A DNA stretch of 64,000 nucleotides from UBA1413 sp037447215 (GTDB lineage Bacteria > Bacteroidota > Bacteroidia > Bacteroidales > Prolixibacteraceae), in the NCBI GenBank assembly GCA_037447215.1, contig JBBIHB010000016.1:4096-68095 (forward strand). Direction: 5' to 3'. Under the pieces are notes generated by a model that saw nothing but the letters and a program-made list of their open reading frames with translations, did no database searches and had not been told where the DNA came from. This document shows positions 17,117 through 26,315 of the stretch, one piece after another. Position numbers and translations under genes: made by a program. The stretch's first letter is position 1; every line of letters starts with the position of its first letter.

Positions 17117-20050
17117 TTGTGGGTTAAGATAACTTTTTTACTTGTAATAAATTTGTTGCATTTAAGTTTTAAAACCAATGCACAACAAAAAGAAATTACT
17201 GGTAGGGTAACCGATGCTTCTACCGGTTTGCCTTTACCTGGGGCAATAATACTCAAGCTACCATCGCGGATAGGTGCCGTAGCCAATAATGCGGGGGAGT
17301 TTAAAATATCAACTGAAACAGGCCAAAAACTCTTGATTACCGAAAATGGTTACCGGATTAAAGAAATTGAGGTAAAAAATCGGAAAAGGTATCATATCCG
17401 TTTGATACCTGTTATTGATCCGGTTTCTGAAAGCATTGAAACTGGTTATCGTATCGCCTCCTTAAAGTCCACCACGGGTTCGGTTCAGTCAATACAATCA
17501 AATCATTTTAACAGGGGATTGATTTCAGATGTACAGCAACTTATCATCGGAAAGGTTGCAGGTTTGCAGATAACCAGGAATGGAGGCGCACCGGCCGAAA
17601 ATTCGTCATTTGCATTGAGGGGAACATCCTTATTGGGAGGGGAAAGTAACCCACTTTTTGTTATCGATGGTATGCCCCTGCACAACCACGGTGTATCGGG
17701 GATCCGCAATCCGTTTACAATACTGAATCCATCTGATATTGAATTGGTCACGGTAATGAAAGATGCCGCAGCTACGTCCATATATGGCTCTCGTGGGGCA
17801 AATGGGGTAGTATGGATGACCTCTAAAATGGCAAAATCGGGACAGCCATTAAGGATCAGATATCAGGCATTGGTATCGGTGGGTAAGATTACCGATAAAT
17901 ATAATGTTTTCAATGCTGACGAATTCAGGAATATGGTTATCAGCCGATATTCCACTTATCAGTATGCTATAAGGCTATTAGGCGATTCGGATACAAAATG
18001 GCAGGACAAAATTTACCAGACTTCTTTAAGCACCGATCATATGCTTAGCGTTGCAGGAAACCAGGGTGGAGTTCCTTATCGGGCATCCTATGGTTTTACC
18101 GATGAAAAAGGTATTCTGTCAACCGATAAATTTTCGAGGGTAACCATGTCATTGGGGGTTAACCCTAATTTTCTGAATGATCAGTTAAAGATAAAACTGA
18201 GCCTGAAACTCATGCTGAATAATAACCGGTTTGCCCCAAGGAATACCATAGCTACTTCTGCTCGTTTTGATCCTACCCAGCCGGTATCAAACAACAGTCC
18301 TTTCAAAGGATTCTTCACCTGGACCGATCCGAATGGTTCCCCTTTGCCCACGGCTCCTTTAAATCCGGTTGCAAATATTGAGATGACAGGCGATTACTCA
18401 AGGATTGTTGGCAGCATCGGGAACCTACATCTCGATTACCGTCTGAATAAAATGCCCGATTTCAGGATAAACCTGAATATGGGTTATGACGTTTCGCGTG
18501 GCTCAGGCCTCATTCTGCTTCCCGAGAACTTTCCATCAGTTTATGATCCGGTTAACGGCGGTGGGACTATACGGGAATACGATCAGAACAGAAACGGAAG
18601 CCTGATTGATCTGTACCTGAATTACACTAAAGATTTTGATTGGAGCAATTTCGAAGCGGTTGCCGGAGTTTCGAGACATACATTTCATACACTAGGTAAA
18701 GATCATGATTTCAATACAGTGGAAACTATCCTGAAAGATCAGGCTTTTCTCGATTCATCAAATACGATTGCTTCATTTTTCGGCAAATTCCAATATACCC
18801 TCTGGAGTAAGTTTATTTTTTCGGCGGTAGTACGGCAAGACCGGAATTCTTATTATTCCGTTGACAACCAATGGAATACTTCGCCGGCAGTTTCATTTGG
18901 ATGGATATTAAGCGAAGGTAAATTATTTAAAAAATTGAAAGCAATAAATCTATTAAAGTTAAGGTATAGCTATGGAATATCCGGTTATTCGGCCACCAAT
19001 AGCCATTTCATGCCACAGTTAATTAATTGGCAGCTTTCCCGGTATAATTATCAAATGCTGTCGGGCGATCGTTGGCATTGGCGTTCTTTAACGTTCAGGG
19101 CCGATCCCGATTTAAAAATGGAAAATACAACGTCGCAGAACATAGGTTTGGATTTCAGTTTTGCTGATTTTCGCCTTTCGGGATCAATTGATGCATATCA
19201 CCGGATTACCCGCGATTTTGTTACCTATGCTCCTACGGAGGTTTCTGTAATCCCGCACAGCATGATGCTTATAAATGCCGGAAGCCTGCAGAATATGGGG
19301 GTTGAATTGGTTTTAAACATGGTGCCGGTAAAAACTTCATCTGTTACATGGGATATTGCTTTTAATGCAGCCTATAATGAAAACAAGGTACGATCATTAA
19401 TGTATTCGAACGCTAATCTGACTTCGCCTCTTCAGGGAAGCCCGGGTTATTACAACCAGATTTTAACGCCTGGTTATCCAACAAGTAGTTTTTTTCTGCA
19501 TAAGCAATATTATTCGCTTGATAATAAGCCTCTTGAAGGGATTTATGTTGAGAGGGCCGATGGGCACATCATATCAGGAGATAACCGATTTGTAAATAAA
19601 AAATCGGCACCTGACTACATTATAGGTCTTAATTCTCAAATTAAATGGAATAACCTCGATTTATTTATATCGGGTAGGTCAAACGTGGGCAACTATGTTT
19701 ACAATCTTATATGGTCGCATGCCGGGAATTACAGAAATCTTTTTAACCAGGATGGCTTTTTGTCAAGTCCTGATAAGAATATCGTAAAAACAAATTTCCA
19801 GAATCCAAATTATACATCTGATTATTATCTTTCCGATGGTTCTTTCATAAAAATTGATAATGTCAGTCTGGGTTATAACATTTACAGGATATTTGGCAGA
19901 AAAACCAAAACACGGTTTTATGCAGTTATGCAGAATGTGGCTACTTTTACCCGATACAAGGGAATCGATCCGGAAGTCATTCAAGGGATTGATTATTACA
20001 ATTATCCAAGACCGATGAATATGATTTATGGTTTGACCATTGACTTCTGA
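17117..20050 (+). CDS. SusC/RagA-type TonB-dependent outer-membrane transporter, orphan (no SusD)
   Basis: This 977-residue protein has a signal peptide (ending NAQQ), a CarboxypepD_reg-like domain (about 26-90: ITGRVTDASTGLPLPGAIIL), a plug with NPLFVIDGMPL and DAAATSIYGSRGANGVV (hallmarks of the SusC/RagA family), and a 22-strand barrel to the C-terminus, ending MNMIYGLTIDF. The plug is of usual size. The only in-frame start before the signal peptide is a TTG at 17117, with an in-frame TGA just before it; an ATG at 17112 is out of frame. No SusD lipoprotein follows, which is unusual. It probably imports a product of the upstream hydrolases, such as nucleosides or oligosaccharides. Confidence 0.9.
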   Translation: MWVKITFLLVINLLHLSFKTNAQQKEITGRVTDASTGLPLPGAIILKLPSRIGAVANNAGEFKISTETGQKLLITENGYRIKEIEVKNRKRYHIRLIPVIDPVSESIETGYRIASLKSTTGSVQSIQSNHFNRGLISDVQQLIIGKVAGLQITRNGGAPAENSSFALRGTSLLGGESNPLFVIDGMPLHNHGVSGIRNPFTILNPSDIELVTVMKDAAATSIYGSRGANGVVWMTSKMAKSGQPLRIRYQALVSVGKITDKYNVFNADEFRNMVISRYSTYQYAIRLLGDSDTKWQDKIYQTSLSTDHMLSVAGNQGGVPYRASYGFTDEKGILSTDKFSRVTMSLGVNPNFLNDQLKIKLSLKLMLNNNRFAPRNTIATSARFDPTQPVSNNSPFKGFFTWTDPNGSPLPTAPLNPVANIEMTGDYSRIVGSIGNLHLDYRLNKMPDFRINLNMGYDVSRGSGLILLPENFPSVYDPVNGGGTIREYDQNRNGSLIDLYLNYTKDFDWSNFEAVAGVSRHTFHTLGKDHDFNTVETILKDQAFLDSSNTIASFFGKFQYTLWSKFIFSAVVRQDRNSYYSVDNQWNTSPAVSFGWILSEGKLFKKLKAINLLKLRYSYGISGYSATNSHFMPQLINWQLSRYNYQMLSGDRWHWRSLTFRADPDLKMENTTSQNIGLDFSFADFRLSGSIDAYHRITRDFVTYAPTEVSVIPHSMMLINAGSLQNMGVELVLNMVPVKTSSVTWDIAFNAAYNENKVRSLMYSNANLTSPLQGSPGYYNQILTPGYPTSSFFLHKQYYSLDNKPLEGIYVERADGHIISGDNRFVNKKSAPDYIIGLNSQIKWNNLDLFISGRSNVGNYVYNLIWSHAGNYRNLFNQDGFLSSPDKNIVKTNFQNPNYTSDYYLSDGSFIKIDNVSLGYNIYRIFGRKTKTRFYAVMQNVATFTRYKGIDPEVIQGIDYYNYPRPMNMIYGLTIDF

Positions 20051-20086
20051 AACTATCTTTGAGGAAGGGGATTGTTTAAATTGAAA

Positions 20087-21967
20087 TTACTCATCCTCAT
20101 CTTCCCTGTCAGTTGAATCCCATGCATAATCCGAATCATGTATCGAAAATTCATGCTCAGTTTGCAATAGTTCATTCAGCTGTTCTGAAAATCGCCTTGT
20201 TTCCTTTATAAACCGGTTTTCGTCTTCAAGCCAGTGCTTGTACAATTCGAACATGATATCATCTTCATGATGCTTGAATGTGCGGGCTGCCCTGTATGCC
20301 TGATAACGGCTGAATCCCATATAGGAAAGTATTTTGGAACCCAGTTCCACCGCAGAGTTAAATGTTTCTCTTTGTACCATATTAAGGCCTAATTTGTATA
20401 ACTCAAAAGCATGGAAAGTGTCGCGGGCACGGGCGGCAATTTTCAGCTCAGGATAATTACTTTTCAGATAGGCGGCAATTTTCAGGGCTTCATCATATTC
20501 GGCCATGGTCAGTACCAATAGTTTTGCTTCTTTAACCCCTGCTGCTTCAAGCATTTCAGGTCGGGTAATGTCACCATAATAGAGTTTGAATCCATATTTT
20601 CTCAGAATCTCGACGTTGGCTGGATTTCCATCGAGAATAGTAACCTGAAATCCATTTGCCATTAGCAACCTGCCAACAACCAGCCCAAACCGCCCAAATC
20701 CGGCAATAATGATTTTGTTGCCGGTTTCAGGAATATCATCCGGAACCTGTTTGTTTTGCCTTCGGATGTAACGAGGTCTAATTACTTTCTCGTTCAATAT
20801 AAGCAAAAGCGGTGTTATAGCCATGCTCAAAATAATAATTATTATTAGCATTGCAGAGGTTTCTGCATCAAAAATCCTTATTTTGTCAGAAAACGATACC
20901 AACACAAAACCAAATTCACTTGCCTGGGCAAGCGCCAATGCAAACAACATTTCGCGGCCATGTTTTAGTCCCCACATTTTACCCGTAGCCCATAAAACGG
21001 CAAACTTGACCACTATCAATAAAACCACAAAACCTATTATTTTCATAGGATTCTGGAAAAGCAGCCCAAAATTGATGCTTGCACCTACCGAAATAAAGAA
21101 CAACCCCAATAGCAAACCCTTAAAAGGTTCCACAGTGATTTCCAATTCATGACGGTATTCATTTTCAGCTAGAACTACACCTGCAATAAAAGTTCCGAGG
21201 GCAGGTGATAATCCTATTGCTGAAGTTCCAAGTGCTGCCCCAATCACGAGGAGCAATGCCGAAGCCGTAAAAACCTCACGCATGCCGGTTTCAGCAACCC
21301 ATCTGAAAATGTGCCGTGCCAAAATCCTTCCTACAAATATGACAGTTGCCCCAACCGATACAATAAGTACCAACTGGATAATCCCCGGTAATGAAGCAAA
21401 TCCGGTTTCGGGTTTTGTTCCGTATATTGTTTCTGGAATCCCGCCTAAAGAGACCAATAGCGGGAGCAGGGCAAGTATGGGAATTACCGCAATGTCCTGA
21501 AACAAAAGAACTGCAAACGAAGAGCGCCCGCCTGAATTTCTAAGCAGCCCTTTTTCATCGAGTGTTTGCAATACAATAGCGGTTGATGATAAAGACAATA
21601 TTAATCCAATTGCAATAGCCTGATAAATCTGATATCCTAAATAATAGCCAATTGCCCCTGTGACTAAGGTGGTAAGGAGCAATTGAGTTCCACCCATCCC
21701 GAATATGGTCCTTCGCATTTTCCATAAAATTGATGGTTGCATTTCAAGGCCAATCAGAAAAAGCATCATAACCACACCAAATTCGGCAAAGTGCATAACT
21801 TTTTCTTGTTCCTGACCTACCCACCCAAGCACAAATGGGCCGATTATTATCCCTGCCAGCAAATAGCCTAAAACAGATCCTAGTCCAAGTTTACGGGCAA
21901 TAGGAACCGAAATAACTGCTGCAAGCAGGTATATTAATGCCAATTGGAAAAAGTCCTGTCCATACAT
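20087..21967 (-). CDS. kefB: KefB/KefC-like potassium:proton antiporter (CPA2 family with RCK domain)
   Basis: This 626-residue inner-membrane protein has about 12 helices of the CPA2 antiporter fold (residues 1-390; FGVVMMLFLIGLEMQPS and SLSSTAIVLQTLDEKG are family motifs), then an RCK/TrkA-N Rossmann domain beginning KIIIAGFGRFGLVVGRL (about 408), and a long acidic tail. In E. coli, KefB/C efflux protects against electrophiles and is gated by glutathione adducts. Here it is encoded 7 bp downstream of a KefF/KefG-like protein, the usual activating partner. Bacteroidota generally lack glutathione, so the gating ligand may be different. Convergent with susC (36-bp gap). Confidence 0.9.
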   Translation of the reverse strand: MYGQDFFQLALIYLLAAVISVPIARKLGLGSVLGYLLAGIIIGPFVLGWVGQEQEKVMHFAEFGVVMMLFLIGLEMQPSILWKMRRTIFGMGGTQLLLTTLVTGAIGYYLGYQIYQAIAIGLILSLSSTAIVLQTLDEKGLLRNSGGRSSFAVLLFQDIAVIPILALLPLLVSLGGIPETIYGTKPETGFASLPGIIQLVLIVSVGATVIFVGRILARHIFRWVAETGMREVFTASALLLVIGAALGTSAIGLSPALGTFIAGVVLAENEYRHELEITVEPFKGLLLGLFFISVGASINFGLLFQNPMKIIGFVVLLIVVKFAVLWATGKMWGLKHGREMLFALALAQASEFGFVLVSFSDKIRIFDAETSAMLIIIIILSMAITPLLLILNEKVIRPRYIRRQNKQVPDDIPETGNKIIIAGFGRFGLVVGRLLMANGFQVTILDGNPANVEILRKYGFKLYYGDITRPEMLEAAGVKEAKLLVLTMAEYDEALKIAAYLKSNYPELKIAARARDTFHAFELYKLGLNMVQRETFNSAVELGSKILSYMGFSRYQAYRAARTFKHHEDDIMFELYKHWLEDENRFIKETRRFSEQLNELLQTEHEFSIHDSDYAWDSTDREDEDE

Positions 21968-21974
21968 AATTCAG

Positions 21975-22556
21975 TTATAACAATTCATTAAGGTAATTCA
22001 CCGAATTCAGTCTGTTATTGAATTTTTCATCCCTCAGAGCGGTAATAATTTTCCGGTACTTCTGGGCATATAAGATTATCCCCCTGTTGTTGAGCAAGTG
22101 TGCCCCATGGACAACAAAAGGTGGCAGGTAGTTCATTCCGCAAAGTACAGCAGTTTGATGAAAAGGGATCAGGAATTGCGGAATAGTAAAGTGGTTTTTT
22201 CCTGTTGAGGTATAAATATCTGAACTTCCACCTGTTGAAATGGCATTGAATACCGATTTTCCTTTTAGTGCGTTTCCTTTCCGGCCATAGGCAAAACCAT
22301 GTTCAAGCACCAGGTCGAGCCACTCTTTTAAAAGTGCAGGGCAACTAAACCAATACAGAGGATGATGCCATACTATGATGTCATTATCGACAAGCAACTG
22401 TTGCTCGTGTTTGATATCGATGAAAAAATCAGGGTAATTCTCATAAAGATTGTTTATTACCACTCCTTTGAGAGGCTCAACTGCCTTGATCAACTCAATA
22501 TTGATCTTTGACTTATGCGTTGCAGGATGCGCAAATATGATCAATATTTTCTGCAT
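21975..22556 (-). CDS. kefG: KefG/KefF-like NAD(P)H oxidoreductase, ancillary to the Kef antiporter
   Basis: This 193-residue flavodoxin-fold protein of the NQO/MdaB family starts ILIIFAHPATHKSKINIELI and contains DIIVWHHPLYWFSCPALLKEWLDLV, the FMN/FAD-site signature of this family, and FNAISTGGSSDIY. In enteric bacteria KefF and KefG bind the Kef channels and reduce quinones. The 7-bp spacing to kefB supports the same partnership. The upstream secreted-protein gene is only 19 bp away, so the three form one transcription unit. Confidence 0.9.
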   Translation of the reverse strand: MQKILIIFAHPATHKSKINIELIKAVEPLKGVVINNLYENYPDFFIDIKHEQQLLVDNDIIVWHHPLYWFSCPALLKEWLDLVLEHGFAYGRKGNALKGKSVFNAISTGGSSDIYTSTGKNHFTIPQFLIPFHQTAVLCGMNYLPPFVVHGAHLLNNRGIILYAQKYRKIITALRDEKFNNRLNSVNYLNELL

Positions 22557-22575
22557 GGATTGTCTGTTTTTTTGT

Positions 22576-23274
22576 TCATTCCTTTAAGAGGGAGTTGTAA
22601 TATTCTATGGCATGAATCAAGTCTTCGGCACGATTAAACCTGGTTTTATTTTTCTTCAGGAATTCTTCCATTCTTGAGGATTGATCACCGAGTACATGCA
22701 AAAGTTCTTTTCGGTTGGCTACCTTATGCGCTTCGGCAGGAGCTTTCCTGATGTAAAACTCATCAGGTGTCCTGATAAATCTTGCTGGAATTGCATCCTT
22801 GTATGGTTGTGCAGGTTCAGCATCCCGTAGTGTGATATTCTGCTTCAGCAGCAGGGTTACATCCCCATCCACCAATACTTTAAAAAAACCTCTCAATAAA
22901 CGGTTTGCAAGTGAATATGGGGCATACAGATATATTTCATCACCTATTCCTATAAATTCAATAATTTCGGGCGAGGCAATATATAAAACTGTTCCATCTT
23001 CGGTTTTAAACTCCATTTCGTTGGTATATATATTAAAACGCAATGGAATATTTTCATATCTAAGGTTTGAGCGGGTTACCACCACACCATAAGCAAATTC
23101 ATTATTTTCGTGGGGAGAGCCATCAATTGTTTTTTCCTGAAACGTAATTCCCTGCTGAAACTGACTGGATTTGAATTCCTTGTAAAAATCCTGAAGGGTT
23201 TGTATTTGCATACTCTGTCCTAAAACCGCTGTAATATATATTTGAAAAATAATAATTAAAGTGATGGTTCTCAT
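22576..23274 (-). CDS. Secreted protein of unknown function
   Basis: This 232-residue protein has a signal peptide (about 1-19, TAVLGQ) and no domain I recognise. It is mostly beta-strand up to residue 150, then charged and helical (DQSSRMEEFLKKNKTRFNRA, ending EYYNSLLKE). It is the first gene of a three-gene operon with kefG and kefB, which suggests, weakly, a role in envelope or electrophile stress. Confidence 0.75.
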   Translation of the reverse strand: MRTITLIIIFQIYITAVLGQSMQIQTLQDFYKEFKSSQFQQGITFQEKTIDGSPHENNEFAYGVVVTRSNLRYENIPLRFNIYTNEMEFKTEDGTVLYIASPEIIEFIGIGDEIYLYAPYSLANRLLRGFFKVLVDGDVTLLLKQNITLRDAEPAQPYKDAIPARFIRTPDEFYIRKAPAEAHKVANRKELLHVLGDQSSRMEEFLKKNKTRFNRAEDLIHAIEYYNSLLKE

Positions 23275-23382
23275 TGATTCATTTGTTATCGTTGTGCACG
23301 TAAAAATAACTATTTTTCGCCTTTCAACTGATGATTTATTATTTTGGTCAACTGTGGCTGAAATGTTATTTATTGTTTTTAT

Positions 23383-24372
23383 ATGGCAACACGACGCAAT
23401 TTTCTGATCAAATTGGCAGGAGTAGCTCCCGGGGCATTTATTTACAGGAATGCATTCCCAGTGGATTATAAAGGTAATTTAAAATGCAATTCTGTCGTAA
23501 TTTCAACATGGAATCACGGAATGGCTGCAAACCAGGTGGCGTGGGAAATTTTAAAAAATAATGGTTACGCACTCGATGCTGTCGAGGCAGGCGTAAAGGT
23601 TCCCGAAGCCGATCCAGGTGTTATAACTGTTGGCTATGGGGGGCTTCCCGACCGAAATGGAAAAGTTACCCTCGACGCCTGTATTATGGACGAAAAAGGC
23701 AGGGCAGGGTCGGTAGCATTTCTGCAAAATATCAAGCATCCAATTTCGGTAGCAAGGTTGGTCATGGAAAAAACCCCACATGTTATGCTGGTGGGGAAAG
23801 GGGCGCTCGACTTTGCGCTGGCCAATGGATTTAAAAAAGAAATGCTATTGACAACATCTTCCAAAGAAGTCTGGAAAAAATGGTTTAAAACCGACCGTAC
23901 ATTTAAGCCGGTGATTAATATTGAAAATGAAGTTTTAGAAAACCACGATACCATTGGCATGTTGGCGCTCGATTCGGAGGGTAGGTTGTGCGGTGCCTGT
24001 ACTACAAGCGGAATGGCTTTTAAGTTGCATGGAAGGGTAGGCGATTCTCCGATTATTGGTGCAGGCCTTTTTGTTGATGGGGAAACAGGTGGTGCAGTGG
24101 CTACCGGTTCAGGGGAATTGGTCATGAAAACACTTGGTTCATTCCTTGTGGTTGAATTGATGCGTAACGGCTTTTCCCCTTCAGAAGCCTGCAGGCAAGC
24201 TGTTGAACGGATTGCCGGGAAAATTCCCGATCATCAGAAACATCAGATAGGGTATCTCGCTCTCGACCTGAAAGGTAACGTGGGGAGCTATGCCATGCAA
24301 AAGGGTTTTGATTATGCATTAAGGACATTTGAACAAAATACAATGGTTAAGGTTTCTTCCAAATATGACTGA
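23383..24372 (+). CDS. N4-(beta-N-acetylglucosaminyl)-L-asparaginase (glycosylasparaginase), Tat-exported
   Basis: This 329-residue Ntn-hydrolase cleaves the GlcNAc-Asn bond of N-glycans. A twin-arginine signal starts at residue 4 (RRNFLIKLAGVAPGAF). The autoprocessing site is in ENHDTIGMLALDSEG: the Thr after HD becomes the N-terminal nucleophile, as in human AGA and the Elizabethkingia enzyme. GRVGDSPIIGAGLFVD and ATGSGELVMK form the substrate pocket. A bidirectional terminator follows the stop. The enzyme would act in the periplasm on glycopeptides from host, diet or the cell's own O-/N-glycans. Confidence 0.88.
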   Translation: MATRRNFLIKLAGVAPGAFIYRNAFPVDYKGNLKCNSVVISTWNHGMAANQVAWEILKNNGYALDAVEAGVKVPEADPGVITVGYGGLPDRNGKVTLDACIMDEKGRAGSVAFLQNIKHPISVARLVMEKTPHVMLVGKGALDFALANGFKKEMLLTTSSKEVWKKWFKTDRTFKPVINIENEVLENHDTIGMLALDSEGRLCGACTTSGMAFKLHGRVGDSPIIGAGLFVDGETGGAVATGSGELVMKTLGSFLVVELMRNGFSPSEACRQAVERIAGKIPDHQKHQIGYLALDLKGNVGSYAMQKGFDYALRTFEQNTMVKVSSKYD

Positions 24373-24397
24373 AAAAAAGAGCTCCGCAGAGCTCTTT
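24372..24397. terminator. Bidirectional rho-independent terminator
   Basis: AAAGAGCTC (24376-24384), loop CGCA, GAGCTCTTT (24389-24397): a 9-bp perfect stem flanked by an A-run and a T-run. It lies between the convergent asparaginase and RNA-binding protein genes and can serve both. Confidence 0.8.
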
Positions 24398-24414
24398 CAT
24401 CAAAAAAGGATTTG

Positions 24415-24753
24415 CTAATATTTTCTGCTGCCGTAATTACCGCCTTTTCTATCCTGAAATCCTTCACCTTTGCGTTGAAATGTTTTCCGAACAGGTTTAC
24501 GTTCATGTTCTTCGCGAGGCCTTGCCTCTTTCACTACAATATGATTGCCATCAACTTCGCTGTCGTTTAACCCTTTAATGGCAGCCCTGGCTTCGTCATC
24601 GTTTTTCATTTCAACAAATCCGTAGCCTTTTGAGTTCCCGGTTTCTTTGTCAAAAATAACTTTTGCAGAAACAATCTCACCATACACTCCGAAGAGTGTT
24701 ACCAAATCCTTGTTCGTGGTTGCCGGACTTAGTTTTGCAACAAATACATTCAT
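24415..24753 (-). CDS. RNA-binding protein with one RRM domain
   Basis: This 112-residue protein has an RRM at residues 1-75 with both signatures: RNP2 NVFVAKLSP at the start and RNP1 GYGFVEM in the middle. It then has a basic Arg/Gly-containing tail (REEHERKPVRKTFQRKGEGF). Small single-RRM proteins are common in Bacteroidota and act as general RNA chaperones or post-transcriptional regulators. A 7-bp hairpin (AAGGCTT/AAGCCTT, 24796-24818) lies in its leader and could be part of its control. Confidence 0.92.
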   Translation of the reverse strand: MNVFVAKLSPATTNKDLVTLFGVYGEIVSAKVIFDKETGNSKGYGFVEMKNDDEARAAIKGLNDSEVDGNHIVVKEARPREEHERKPVRKTFQRKGEGFQDRKGGNYGSRKY

Positions 24754-24795
24754 AAGTAATAAGACATAAAAATTAAAATAAAAAATAAAACCTGC

Positions 24796-24818
24796 AAGGC
24801 TTTGATTATCTAAGCCTT
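24796..24818 (-). other. Leader hairpin of the RRM gene
   Basis: AAGGCTT and AAGCCTT pair around a 9-nt loop about 43-65 nt upstream of the RRM start codon. RNA-binding protein genes are often autoregulated through leader structure; here this is inference. Confidence 0.35.
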
Positions 24819-24995
24819 TTGTAACAGTAAAATAACAAACAATTTATGAATTTTTTTGATGTTTTTTATGATTTTTTTTAACCCTGACGAGTGCATCGGA
24901 AAATTAGCTGCTTTAAACGATTTATGTCAGGCTTGTACTACCACAACATTGATCGACAATTGATTTATGAAGTTCTGAGGCTTTGCATTTTTTTC

Positions 24996-25003
24996 TATAT
25001 TTG
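24996..25003 (+). promoter_or_regulatory. Candidate -7 element for the C1 peptidase gene
   Basis: TATATTTG matches TAnnTTTG and lies 24 bp before the ATG at 25028. It also argues against the longer TTG start upstream, which would lie inside the promoter. Confidence 0.45.
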
Positions 25004-25027
25004 GCAGCTTACAACAATTTTATTAGT

Positions 25028-26233
25028 ATGAGGTATATCAGGATAATTCTTTTTCTGCTAATTGCATTTGTAAATTTTTTACCCTCATTGGCCCAGGAAA
25101 ATAATGCCCAGGCTGAGGGTTTCAGGTTTGAAGACAAAATTGTACTTCCTGCCACATCAGTCAAAGATCAGCACCGGACTGGTACCTGTTGGTCATTTGC
25201 CGGGATTTCGCTGCTCGAATCGGAGATGATACGTAATAAACGACCTGCTGTTGACCTTTCACCTATGTACATTGTTTATCATACCTATCTCGAAAAGGCA
25301 CTAAAGTATGTAAGAATGCATGGCAATACCAATTTTTCGGCCGGTGGGGCATTTCACGATGTAACCAATATGATCAGAAAATACGGGATCGTTCCCGATG
25401 AGGTTTACCGAGGACTGAATTATGGAGAAGATAAGCATGTGCACGGAGAAATGGACCAGATTCTTAAAAACCATGTGGATGCAGTGATTAAAAATCCAAA
25501 CCGGAAATTATCCCCGGTATGGGCCGAAGCCATTACCTATACACTCGACTCATATTTAGGTGAACTACCTCAAAGTTTCGAATTTAAAGGAAAAACATAT
25601 ACCCCATTATGTTTTGCACGTGAATATGTGGGTTTAAATATGGACGATTATATTGAAATTTCCTCATTCTCCCATCATCCGTTTTACACAAAATTCATTA
25701 TCGAAATCCCCGACAATTGGTCGTGGGACGAAGTTTATAATGTTCCGCTTTCCGAATTGGAAGAAATTGTCGATTTTGCACTAAACAGAGGATTTACTGT
25801 GGGATGGGCTGCCGATGTAAGCGAAAAAGGTTTTATGACTGGAAATAAAGGCTTTGCAATTATGCCAGAAAAAAATGCAGAAGATATGACCGATGCTGAA
25901 ATTGCACGTTGGGAATCATTGAGTGATAGGCAACGCGAAGAAGAACTTTTCAGGATAAGCGGTCCGGTTTCGGAAGTGCAGGTTACCCAGGAACGCCGGC
26001 AGGTTGCTTTCGACAATTATACAACCACAGATGACCATGGGATGCATATAATTGGCACTTCTACCGACCAGCAAGGTAATATATACTACAAGGTGAAAAA
26101 TTCTTGGGGAAGTTACAACCATTATAATGGTTATTTTTATGCATCAAAACCCTACTTCAAATATAAAACATTGATTATTATGCTTCACAAAGATGGAATT
26201 CCCCCATATATCAGGCAGAAACTAAGCCTTTAA
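25028..26233 (+). CDS. Secreted papain-type cysteine peptidase (C1B, aminopeptidase C/bleomycin hydrolase-like)
   Basis: This protein of about 401 residues has a signal peptide (ending PSLAQ). The catalytic Cys is in HRTGTCWSFAGISLLESE (about residue 45), the His in TTDDHGMHIIGTS (about 340), and the Asn in YKVKNSWGSYNHYNGYF. The large insertion between Cys and His fits family C1B rather than classical papain. The ATG at 25028 is chosen because it starts the signal peptide. The likely role is trimming peptides in the periplasm. Confidence 0.9.
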   Translation: MRYIRIILFLLIAFVNFLPSLAQENNAQAEGFRFEDKIVLPATSVKDQHRTGTCWSFAGISLLESEMIRNKRPAVDLSPMYIVYHTYLEKALKYVRMHGNTNFSAGGAFHDVTNMIRKYGIVPDEVYRGLNYGEDKHVHGEMDQILKNHVDAVIKNPNRKLSPVWAEAITYTLDSYLGELPQSFEFKGKTYTPLCFAREYVGLNMDDYIEISSFSHHPFYTKFIIEIPDNWSWDEVYNVPLSELEEIVDFALNRGFTVGWAADVSEKGFMTGNKGFAIMPEKNAEDMTDAEIARWESLSDRQREEELFRISGPVSEVQVTQERRQVAFDNYTTTDDHGMHIIGTSTDQQGNIYYKVKNSWGSYNHYNGYFYASKPYFKYKTLIIMLHKDGIPPYIRQKLSL

Positions 26234-26315
26234 TTTTCATTAATCCTGGCAAAAAGAATAACATATTGGATAAAAATGAAATACCGGATAGCCTGTTTAA
26301 ATTTTGTGGGTAAAT

